Of a DNA stretch of 13,757 nucleotides, positions 7,101 to 12,395 are shown piece by piece. Position 1 is the stretch's first letter. Every line of letters starts with the position of its first letter. A program made the translations under genes and the position numbers. Below the pieces are notes generated by a model. It was not told where the DNA came from. It worked only from the letters and a program-made list of their open reading frames with translations, and made no database searches. This stretch comes from JBFWUW01 sp050247075 (GTDB taxonomy: Bacteria; Planctomycetota; Planctomycetia; Pirellulales; JBFWUW01), in contig JBFWUW010000117.1 in NCBI GenBank assembly GCA_050247075.1, positions 1 to 13,757 on the forward strand, read 5' to 3'.

Positions 7101-8671
7101 TGACGCAACCGCTTTACTTAAGCGTCCATGAGGTCACGCAGACCCAGTACGAGCAAGTCGTGGGGCAAAATCCGTCCCATTTTTCCGTCAACGGTCCCGG
7201 CAAGGAAGCCGTCGTCGGCCTCGACACATCGGCATATCCGGTGGAAATGGTCAGTTGGAATGATTCAACTGAGTTCTGCGCCAAGCTGAGCGAGCAAGAG
7301 AAACTCAAGCCGTTCTACTTCCGCAGCGGCGAGACCGTAACCATGTTGTCAGGGACCGGCTATCGCTTGCCGACGGAAGCCGAATGGGAGTTCTCCTGCC
7401 GCGCAGGGACGACGACCAAATACTGGATTGGCGACAACGACGATTCCTTGCCGGCCGCCGGCTGGTTCGGCGTGAACAGCGGTGGCCGCGAGCACGCCGT
7501 AGGAGAGTTGAAAGCGAATCCGCTCGGCCTTTACGACATCCACGGCAACGTCTACGAGTGGGTTCAGGACTGGTGGGAGCCGACCTACTACAGCCAATTC
7601 CAAGAAAAGCCCGCACTTAACCAAGGCGGCCCATCTTCCGCCGGTTCCCGGCGCGTGATCCGGGGCGGCAGTTGGTACTACCTCGCGTCGTACTGCCGGG
7701 CCTCGCATCGTTACGCCGCCGACCCGGCATCCCGTAACTCCGGCATCGGTTTTCGGCCGGCGTTGGCGGTCGATGCGGTGAAAGCGGCGATTGCCAAGGA
7801 ACAAGACTCGCCCGCCGATGCAGTGTCCGGTTGGCACGGCTGGCCTGCCGATGCTCCCAGACCTGCCATCGCGCCGTTCGACGCCTTGCAGGCGAGGAAA
7901 CATCAGGAAGAATGGGCCGCGCACCTCGGCCTGCCGGTTGAATACACCAACAGCATCGGCATGAAATTCGTCCTCATCCCGCCGGGTGCGTTCAAGATGG
8001 GCGAGGGGGACGGAGCCGTTTCCGTCACGCTGACCAGGCCATTCCGCCTGGGCGTTCACGAGGTAACGCAGGGCCAATGGCAAGCCGTCATGGGGACCGA
8101 GCCGTGGAAGGCGTTTCGGGACCACCAGCCCGCCACGCAAAATGCCGCGGCGCATATCACCTGGGTGGAGGCCAACGAGTTCTGTCGCAAAGTGACGGAG
8201 ACCGAACGCCAGGCGGGCAAGATCCCAGAGGACTGGGAGTACCGCCTGCCTACCGAGGCCGAATGGGAGTACGCCGCCCGCGCGGGCACGACCACCCGCT
8301 ACTCGTTTGGCGACGATTCCAGCCAACTCAGCGAGTACTCCTGGTGGCGAGACAATGCCGACGCCAAAGGCGAGAAATACGCCCACGAAGTTGGCATGTT
8401 CAAGCCCAACCCGTGGGGCCTGTTCGATATCCACGGAAACGTCTATGAGTGGTGCTTGGATGCCATGCTGGGGCAGCTTCCCGGCGGATTCGACCCGCTG
8501 GTCGAGCCGCCTGGCCTGGAGAACCGTGTCAACCGTGGAGGCGGATGGGATCACCGGGATGAATTCGCCCACACGTCGTCCAATCGTCGCGGAACGCTTC
8601 AGAACGACCGCCGCAACAACCTGGGACTGCGTATGGTGCTGGCGCAAATGGGTGAGACGGCAACCGAATAG
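4136..8671 (+). CDS. Membrane Ser/Thr protein kinase with three tandem SUMF1/FGE-fold domains
   Basis: A 1511-residue receptor-like kinase. Residues 1-70 are a helical N-terminal segment often seen on planctomycete kinases. The Hanks-type kinase domain (about 72-335) has glycine loop LGQGGMGMV (78-86), ATP lysine K101, alpha-C glutamate E120, catalytic HRDIKPAN (D195, N200), metal-binding D213 in DMG (instead of DFG), APE at 243-245 and structural D258, so it looks active. A Ser/Ala-rich linker leads to one membrane helix (about 437-458). Residues 463-536 resemble a PEGA-type beta domain. Three SUMF1-like units follow, each opened by a GWHGWPADAP linker (564, 898, 1232). With the kinase inside, the SUMF1 units should lie outside the cytoplasm. 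Units 1 and 2 keep only the second of the two FGE active-site cysteines (C853, C1187) and unit 3 neither, so sensing or binding is more likely than formylglycine formation. AGGAG sits 10 bp before the ATG. The ligand is unknown. Confidence 0.95.
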   Translation: MAIPVEQFTRQLNDSGLMAADELHALLNGLPPERKVDGESLARELVRQKKLTAFQAQQIYHGKDKHLVLGNYRVLDKLGQGGMGMVLKAEHVRMKRLVALKVLSPDVTKSPEALRRFQREVEAAAKLEHPNIVTAHDADEAGGTHFLVMQYVEGTDLSVLLKKNGPLSVEKALHCVLQAAKGLEFAHSRGVVHRDIKPANLLLDQEGTIKILDMGLARLDSAGPQQDQLTGTGQIMGTVDFMAPEQAADTRAADARADIYSLGVSLWYLLTARPLYEGDTVVMKLMAHQQKPIPSLCEACPAVSPDLEAVFAKMVAKAPHDRYQTTTEVIADLEGCRTGDRSSPSFGRSPSGEASHLSLLSGPGGTSAAGVASSSKTAKASPAFEATISLQSPLAGTDPQTQNSLALPVATRPTAQPARKSAGGVRGGWNKLPPVTRIGALAASGAIALLLGIILLLPGKKGTVRIETNDPAIEVVVRETGATIKGATTEDITLTPGEQVFTIKRGDLEFETDMFVLKKGDVVTLRIDLLPDKLQATLGDKPLGSKALRNQPAGNSIAGESAKGWHGWPADAPPPAIAPFDAAQARQHQEAWAAHLGVPVEFENSIGMKFVLIPPGEFTMGSTATEIEAALVAAGGDANWKEHISSEGPRHKVILTQPLYLGVHEVTQPQYEKVMGQNPSHFAPMGAGKDAVVGLDTSSSAVETVSWNDAAEFCAKLSEQEKLKPFYFRSGETVTMLEGTGYRLPTEAEWEFACRAGTTTRYWIGDKDEALPAAGWFGVNSGGRTHAVGELKANPLGLYDIHGNVWEWVQDWWEPTYYGQFREKPALDPDGPSSAGSRRVIRGGSWTYNASNCRASDRYAHGPSLRSLNIGFRLALAVDAVKAAIAKGQASPADAVSGWHGWPADAPRPAIASFDDKQAKQHQEAWAAHLGVPVEFENSIGMQFVLIPPGEFTMGSTAAEIEAALVVAGEDKHWQDCIKSEAPQHKVILTQPLYLSVHEVTQTQYEQVVGQNPSHFSVNGPGKEAVVGLDTSAYPVEMVSWNDSTEFCAKLSEQEKLKPFYFRSGETVTMLSGTGYRLPTEAEWEFSCRAGTTTKYWIGDNDDSLPAAGWFGVNSGGREHAVGELKANPLGLYDIHGNVYEWVQDWWEPTYYSQFQEKPALNQGGPSSAGSRRVIRGGSWYYLASYCRASHRYAADPASRNSGIGFRPALAVDAVKAAIAKEQDSPADAVSGWHGWPADAPRPAIAPFDALQARKHQEEWAAHLGLPVEYTNSIGMKFVLIPPGAFKMGEGDGAVSVTLTRPFRLGVHEVTQGQWQAVMGTEPWKAFRDHQPATQNAAAHITWVEANEFCRKVTETERQAGKIPEDWEYRLPTEAEWEYAARAGTTTRYSFGDDSSQLSEYSWWRDNADAKGEKYAHEVGMFKPNPWGLFDIHGNVYEWCLDAMLGQLPGGFDPLVEPPGLENRVNRGGGWDHRDEFAHTSSNRRGTLQNDRRNNLGLRMVLAQMGETATE
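5825..6826 (+). repeat. Kinase SUMF1 unit 1 (334 codons)
   Basis: First of three tandem units in the kinase gene, residues 564-897: linker GWHGWPADAPPPAIAPFD, an amphipathic QARQHQEAWAAHLG segment, then the SUMF1 fold from NSIGMKFVLIPPGEFTMGS to NIGFRLAL. It is exactly the same length as unit 2 and by hand count about 82% identical in protein. A 60-bp block (5900-5959) is identical to 6902-6961 in unit 2. The spacing of 1002 bp without indels indicates an in-frame tandem duplication. Confidence 0.9.
6626..6742 (+). other. DGR-like variable segment, unit 1 (constant 5' block plus variable loop)
   Basis: Bases 6626-6673 are identical to 7628-7675 and encode GPSSAGSRRVIRGGSW. The next 23 codons (6674-6742, residues 847-869) form the terminal loop of the C-type-lectin-like SUMF1 fold, and 11 of them differ from unit 2. 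In 10 of the 11 the third base is unchanged, mostly C. That is the pattern left when AAC codons of a template are changed at adenines. The segment is observed; the retroelement origin is inferred, and no template repeat or reverse transcriptase is in the window. Confidence 0.4.
6827..7828 (+). repeat. Kinase SUMF1 unit 2 (334 codons)
   Basis: Second tandem unit, residues 898-1231, collinear with unit 1 with no gaps. Blocks of exact DNA identity (60 bp at 6902-6961, 48 bp at 7628-7675, and the stretch ending at AAAGCGGCGATTGCCAAG) alternate with diverged blocks. Its linker into unit 3 also matches the unit 1-2 linker almost exactly in DNA, which suggests relatively recent duplication or gene conversion. 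Confidence 0.9.
7628..7744 (+). other. DGR-like variable segment, unit 2
   Basis: Counterpart of 6626-6742, offset by exactly 1002 bp. The constant block 7628-7675 ends at the same TGG codon. The loop 7676-7744 encodes YYLASYCRASHRYAADPASRNSG, against TYNASNCRASDRYAHGPSLRSLN in unit 1. Pairs such as ACC/TAC, AAC/CTC, AAC/TAC, CTC/TCC and AAC/GGC keep the third base. CGC/CGT at residue 858/1192, and CTC/CCG just past the loop, do not fit adenine-only change. Confidence 0.4.
7829..8671 (+). repeat. Kinase SUMF1 unit 3, diverged and shorter
   Basis: Third unit, residues 1232-1511. The linker is conserved, but the SUMF1 domain is much diverged. It lacks the EIEAAL-containing insert after the MGS strand, has a different loop before RLPTEAEWEYAARAG, and ends RGGGWDHRDEFAHTSSNRR with neither FGE cysteine. 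It does not share the NNC-type loop of units 1 and 2, so it probably predates their duplication or has another role. Confidence 0.85.
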
Positions 8672-8672
8672 T

Positions 8673-8687
8673 CTGGCCTCGCGCCAG
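8673..8687. terminator. Weak hairpin between convergent kinase gene and mutL
   Basis: CTGGC-CTCGC-GCCAG gives a 5-bp stem and 5-nt loop directly after the kinase stop codon, extendable by TAG/CTA with one bulged T. There is no T-run, so it is at best a weak or factor-assisted terminator. The rest of the 76-bp gap shows only a short GGCC repeat (8708-8721). Confidence 0.3.
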
Positions 8688-8747
8688 CTAGGGATCTGCC
8701 CTTTTCGGCCATTGCGGCCATAAATCGGTGGAATTAAGCGGCACTTC

Positions 8748-10649
8748 TCAAATCCTACCGAACTGCTTGTCCAACTCCGCCCGCGTGAAGACCAGAGAAG
8801 TTGGGCGGCCGTGGGGGCAGTGGTGGGTGTTTTCCACCAGGTGCCGTTGGGCTAACAGGGCCGCGACTTCCGCCGGGCTGAGGCGGTCCCCCGCCTTGAT
8901 GGCCGCCTTGCAGGCCACCATATGCAGCAGTTCATCCAGCAGGTCGCGGGTGTCGGGCGCGCGGCCGCCCGCCAGCACGTTGTCGATGGCGGAGCGCAGC
9001 ACCTCGGCGGGCGAAAAGTTGGCCAGCATGGCCGGGTAGCTCTGCACCAAAATAGTGTCGCCGCCGAAGGCCTCAATGCCGATGCCCAATTGGGCCAACA
9101 GCGGCTTGTGCTCCAGGGCGGCGGCGCATTCGGCCGGGCTGAGATCGACCGGTTCGGGAACCAACAACGCCTGCCGCTCGACCACTCCGGCGGCCACTTT
9201 GGCCCGCAACTGCTCGTACAAGATCCGCTCGTGCAGAGCGTGCTGATCGATGACCTCAATGCCGGCGTCGTTCTCGGCGATCAGGTAGCGGTCGTGGACT
9301 TGCAGCGCAGGGTAGCTGCGCATGGGGTTGGGTGCCGCCGGCGAAGCCGTTCGCGGGGCGGGCGGAATCGCGGCGGGTTGCGTATGCCAATCGGCCGGCA
9401 GGGGATTCAACTGTAATGGCGTGCGGGCCTCCAGCACGGCACCGTCGATGGGGTTCTCTGGCTGGTTGGCCTGGCCCGCCGTCTGCCATGACTCAACCTG
9501 GCCCTGTGCCCAGTTGACCAGCTCTTGCCGCAACTGGGCGGTGTGGCCAGGGTCGTGGGCAGCCGCCGCGGGGGACGAACCGGCCGCGGCATCCGGGGCG
9601 GGCTGCAACTTGGAATTGAGATCGGTCGAGAGAAAGCGGGTCCGCAGCGTGCCGAGCAACTGGCTATAGACCCGCCCGCCATCTTGAAAGCGGACTTCCA
9701 GCTTGGTCGGGTGGACGTTGACATCGACCGAATCCGCAGGCAGCCGGAAGCCCAAAAAGGCCACCGGGTAGCGGCCGGTCATCAACAGCCCGCGATAGGC
9801 CTCGCCCAGGGCGTGCTGCAAGGCCCGGTCGCGAATGTGCCGTCCGTTGAGAAAGAAATACTGCATCCGCGGGTGGCTGCGGTTGTGGCTGGGGGGAGCG
9901 ACAAAGCCCGACAGCTCGATCCGTCCGTCGTGGCTTTCCACGGCTATCAGGCTCTCGGCCAGTTCCTGGCCAAAAAACGCGGCGATGCGAGACCGCCACG
10001 AATCGCTGGCCGGCAGATCGAACAGCGTCCGTTCGTTATGCCGCAGGGTCATGTGGACGTGGGCATGGGCCAGCGCCAGCCGGGTAAAGGCTTCGCTGAC
10101 GTGGCCCAGTTCCGTCGGCGGCGTGCGGAGAAACTTCTTGCGCACTGGCGTATTGTAGAACAGATTGCGGACCTCGATAGTCGTGCCGACCGGCCCGCCG
10201 CAGGGGACGGCCGCCGACATCTGGCCTCCCACCACTTCCAGTCGGGCAGCTTCGTCGCGGCCGGCGCGGCGGCTGCGGATTTCCAAGCGGCTGACCTCGG
10301 CGATGGAGGCCAACGCTTCACCCCGAAAGCCCAACGTGCCGACGCGGAACAAGTCGTCGGCATCGCGAATTTTGCTGGTGGCATGGCTGGCGACGGCCAG
10401 TTCCAACTCGTCCGGCTCAATGCCATGCCCGTTGTCACTGACCCGCACGACATCGACGCCCCCCCCTTCCACGGTCACATCGACGCGGGTGGCCCCGGCA
10501 TCGAGCGAGTTTTCCAGCAGTTCCTTGACCACGCTGGCCGGCCGCTCAATCACTTCGCCCGCCGCGATTTTATTTACCACGCTAGCCGACAGCCGGCGAA
10601 TGCTTCCGGTGGCCGATGTTTCCAAAGTCGCGGTGGCGTGCGAATCCAT
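8748..10649 (-). CDS. mutL: DNA mismatch repair protein MutL, endonuclease type
   Basis: Mismatch repair ATPase that couples MutS recognition to strand incision. The 633-residue form has the GHKL ATPase head (NKIAAGEVIERPASVVKELLENSLDAG, with E43 and N47 as catalytic and Mg residues; DNGHGIEPDE; TLGFRGEALASI; VRNLFYNTPVRKKF), a Pro/Ala/Gln-rich linker (about 330-440) and a C-terminal dimer/nuclease domain. The nuclease motifs are all present: DQHALHERILYE (about 468, matching DQHAx2Ex4E), ACKAAIKAG (about 579), CPHGRP (about 611) and terminal QFGRI. This is the self-nicking MutL of bacteria without MutH/Dam strand discrimination. I place the start at 10649 because GGAGG (10655-10659) sits 5 bp before it; the in-frame ATG at 10661, giving 637 residues, has no ribosome site. 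It is convergent with the kinase gene and lies 228 bp below the response regulator. Confidence 0.97.
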   Translation of the reverse strand: MDSHATATLETSATGSIRRLSASVVNKIAAGEVIERPASVVKELLENSLDAGATRVDVTVEGGGVDVVRVSDNGHGIEPDELELAVASHATSKIRDADDLFRVGTLGFRGEALASIAEVSRLEIRSRRAGRDEAARLEVVGGQMSAAVPCGGPVGTTIEVRNLFYNTPVRKKFLRTPPTELGHVSEAFTRLALAHAHVHMTLRHNERTLFDLPASDSWRSRIAAFFGQELAESLIAVESHDGRIELSGFVAPPSHNRSHPRMQYFFLNGRHIRDRALQHALGEAYRGLLMTGRYPVAFLGFRLPADSVDVNVHPTKLEVRFQDGGRVYSQLLGTLRTRFLSTDLNSKLQPAPDAAAGSSPAAAAHDPGHTAQLRQELVNWAQGQVESWQTAGQANQPENPIDGAVLEARTPLQLNPLPADWHTQPAAIPPAPRTASPAAPNPMRSYPALQVHDRYLIAENDAGIEVIDQHALHERILYEQLRAKVAAGVVERQALLVPEPVDLSPAECAAALEHKPLLAQLGIGIEAFGGDTILVQSYPAMLANFSPAEVLRSAIDNVLAGGRAPDTRDLLDELLHMVACKAAIKAGDRLSPAEVAALLAQRHLVENTHHCPHGRPTSLVFTRAELDKQFGRI

Positions 10650-10710
10650 GCGATCCTCCATGAGCGAGTGGCTGATGGCTAACAGCGGAGAAGCGGTCAG
10701 CAGTCAGGTA

Positions 10711-10780
10711 GTTTTCAGTTTTCGGTTTTCGGTGTTCAGTTTTCGCTGTTCAGTTTTCAGTTTTCGGTGTTCAGTTTTCG
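10711..10780. repeat. Ten tandem heptamers, GTTTTCA/GTTTTCG type
   Basis: Ten back-to-back 7-bp units with no phase break: GTTTTCA, GTTTTCG, GTTTTCG, GTGTTCA, GTTTTCG, CTGTTCA, GTTTTCA, GTTTTCG, GTGTTCA, GTTTTCG. On the minus (mutL-sense) strand they read as TGAAAAC/CGAAAAC. They lie 62 bp upstream of the mutL start, where its promoter or leader should be. The rest of the 10650-10877 gap holds no gene I can support. Confidence 0.85.
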
Positions 10781-10845
10781 GTCGCGACTGAAGCTAGCAT
10801 ATGTCCGTCTTTCTCTTGCCATTCCCCTACGGCCTCAACCCTTTC

Positions 10846-10876
10846 AATCCAAAATCGAAACTCCAAAATCCAAAAT
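10846..10876. repeat. AT-rich heptad repeat after the response regulator stop; arm of a 31-bp inverted pair
   Basis: AATCC followed by 7-bp units AAAATCG, AAACTCC, AAAATCC and AAAAT, ending one base from the stop codon of the minus-strand response regulator. Its reverse complement matches 12309-12339 in 30 of 31 bases. The preceding CCCTTTCAATC (10839-10849) recurs at 12354-12364. In the transcript it would be a T-rich tract right after translation ends. Confidence 0.85.
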
Positions 10877-10877
10877 G

Positions 10878-12272
10878 CTACACCCCATACTCCTTAATCT
10901 TCCGATACAACGTCCTCTCCCCAATTCCCAAAATACGGGCGGCTTCCTCGCGGTTGCCGCCGGTGAGTTTGAGAGTTTCGCCGATGACCAGGATTTCGAT
11001 CTCGGTCAGGGTCTTGCCCAATAGGCTGGTGATGCCGCCGGGCGATCCGCCGGCCGCCGCCGCGGCTTGCTCGACCGGGTCGGCCAGCTCGCTGGGCAGG
11101 TCGTCCACGTCCAGTACTCCGTCGTAGTCTACCACGACCATGCTCTCGATGACGTTGCGCAACTGGCGGACATTGCCCGGCCAGTCGGCCCCTAGCAACT
11201 TTTTGCGGGCCGCCGTGGACATGCTGCGGATGGTCTTTTCGTGTCGTTTGGCGAAATGCCGCGTAAAATGCTCGATTAGCAGGGGGATATCTTGCCGCCG
11301 CTCGGCCAGGCTGGGGAGCGAGATGGTGACGACCTTCAGGCGGTGGTACAGATCACTACGGAACGTGCCGGCGGCGATCTGCTCTTCCAGGTCGCGGTTG
11401 GTCGCCGAGAGTATCCGCACGTTGACCTTTACCGGCTCGTTAGAGCCGACGCGGGTGATCTCGTTGTTTTCTAGCACCCGCAGCAGTTTGATTTGGGTGG
11501 GAAGGGGCATGTCGCCCACCTCATCCAGAAACAGCGTGCCGCCGTGGGCGTACTCGAACTTGCCCACGCGGTCGGCCGAAGCATCGGTAAAGGCCCCGCG
11601 AATATGGCCGAAAAGCTCGCTCTCCAGGATGTTTTCGCTCAGGGCCGCGCAGTTCAGGGCCACGAAAGGCTTGTTCTTGCGGGGGCTGTTCTGGTGAATG
11701 GCCTGGGCCACCAGTTCCTTGCCGGTGCCGGTGGCCCCTTGGATCAGCACGGTGGCGTTGGTGGGGGCAATTCGCTTCAGGCGGTCGATGACGTCGTTCA
11801 TCCGCGGGCTGGAACCGACGACCCCCTCAAAGCCGAACTTTTCGTCCAGGCGGCGGTGCAGCTCGGTGTTGGTCCGCTTCAGCCGCACGCTTTCGGCCGC
11901 CTTGTCGGTGACCGTGCGAAGCTGGCTGATATCGAGCGGCTTCAGCAGGTAATTAAAGGCCCCCTGCTGCATCGCGGCCACCGCCGAGGGGACCGTGCCG
12001 TGCCCGGTAAGCAGAATGACCTCGGCGTCGGGCAGGTTTTCCTTGGCCTTGGCCAAGACTCCCAGACCGTCGATGTCGCTCATCATCAGATCGGTGATGA
12101 CGATATCGAACGAATGCTGCTCGATCTGTTGTACGCCCTCCGCCCCGCCGGTGGCGACCGCGCATTGGTAGCCGACCCTTTCCAGACTTTCAGCCACCGC
12201 CTCGGCATGAGGCGCATCGTTGTCCACAATCAGGACTTGAACTTGTGCCGCGGCCGCTGACATGAAGGCCAT
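10878..12272 (-). CDS. NtrC-family sigma54-dependent response regulator
   Basis: A 464-residue cytoplasmic transcription activator with three domains. The receiver (about 12-125) has acid pocket D17/D19, phosphoacceptor D61 in VITDLMM, T89 and K111. The sigma54 AAA+ domain (about 148-380) has Walker A GATGTGKE (179-186), Walker B TLFLDE (246-251) and LYHRLKV (309-315) near the arginine fingers; the sigma54-contact loop reads GAFTDA (226-231) instead of GAFTGA. A Fis-type helix-turn-helix ends the protein (GGNREEAARILGIGERTLYRKIKEYGV, about 438-464). It should drive sigma54 promoters when phosphorylated, probably by the histidine kinase encoded 118 bp upstream on the same strand. Starts at 12272 (M1) and 12263 (M4) are both possible; neither has a clear ribosome site. 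The targets are not visible here. Confidence 0.95.
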   Translation of the reverse strand: MAFMSAAAAQVQVLIVDNDAPHAEAVAESLERVGYQCAVATGGAEGVQQIEQHSFDIVITDLMMSDIDGLGVLAKAKENLPDAEVILLTGHGTVPSAVAAMQQGAFNYLLKPLDISQLRTVTDKAAESVRLKRTNTELHRRLDEKFGFEGVVGSSPRMNDVIDRLKRIAPTNATVLIQGATGTGKELVAQAIHQNSPRKNKPFVALNCAALSENILESELFGHIRGAFTDASADRVGKFEYAHGGTLFLDEVGDMPLPTQIKLLRVLENNEITRVGSNEPVKVNVRILSATNRDLEEQIAAGTFRSDLYHRLKVVTISLPSLAERRQDIPLLIEHFTRHFAKRHEKTIRSMSTAARKKLLGADWPGNVRQLRNVIESMVVVDYDGVLDVDDLPSELADPVEQAAAAAGGSPGGITSLLGKTLTEIEILVIGETLKLTGGNREEAARILGIGERTLYRKIKEYGV

Positions 12273-12308
12273 GATAGAGGATGAAAACGTTTGAGAAAAG
12301 CGAGGCGG

Positions 12309-12339
12309 ATTTTGGATTTTGGAGTTTCGATTTTAGATT
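12309..12339. repeat. AT-rich heptad repeat upstream of the response regulator; second arm of the 31-bp inverted pair
   Basis: Units ATTTTGG, ATTTTGG, AGTTTCG, ATTTTAG then ATT. It is the reverse complement of 10846-10876 apart from one base, and it also pairs imperfectly with 12361-12395 across a 21-bp spacer. It therefore lies in the leader of the response regulator, 36 bp from its start. Confidence 0.85.
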
Positions 12340-12360
12340 AGACTTCGCCTGGCCCCTTTC

Positions 12361-12395
12361 AATCGAAAATCAAAAATCCAAAATCAAAAATCAAA
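12361..12395. repeat. AT-rich heptad repeat overlapping the 3' end of the histidine kinase gene
   Basis: Five 7-bp units AATCGAA, AATCAAA, AATCCAA, AATCAAA, AATCAAA, then AATG. The histidine kinase stop codon (12391-12393) and part of its last Phe codon lie inside the repeat, so the repeat supplies the end of the reading frame. With 12309-12339 it can form a long imperfect AT hairpin in the minus-strand transcript, a possible terminator or attenuator between the two genes. Confidence 0.8.

Noticed and set aside
7349..8647. Minus-strand open frame of 432 codons
   Set aside because: Antisense to kinase units 2 and 3. Its repeats only mirror the sense-strand repeats and no family is recognisable.
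9525..10682. Plus-strand open frame of 385 codons
   Set aside because: Antisense to the mutL coding region, which is certain from motifs.
10711..10876. Possible CRISPR array
   Set aside because: Units are 7 bp and contiguous, with no 25-40 bp repeats or unique spacers and no cas genes.
10846..12339. Insertion sequence bounded by the 31-bp inverted repeats
   Set aside because: The only gene between them is an intact NtrC-type regulator. There is no transposase and no target duplication, and similar heptads occur outside the pair.
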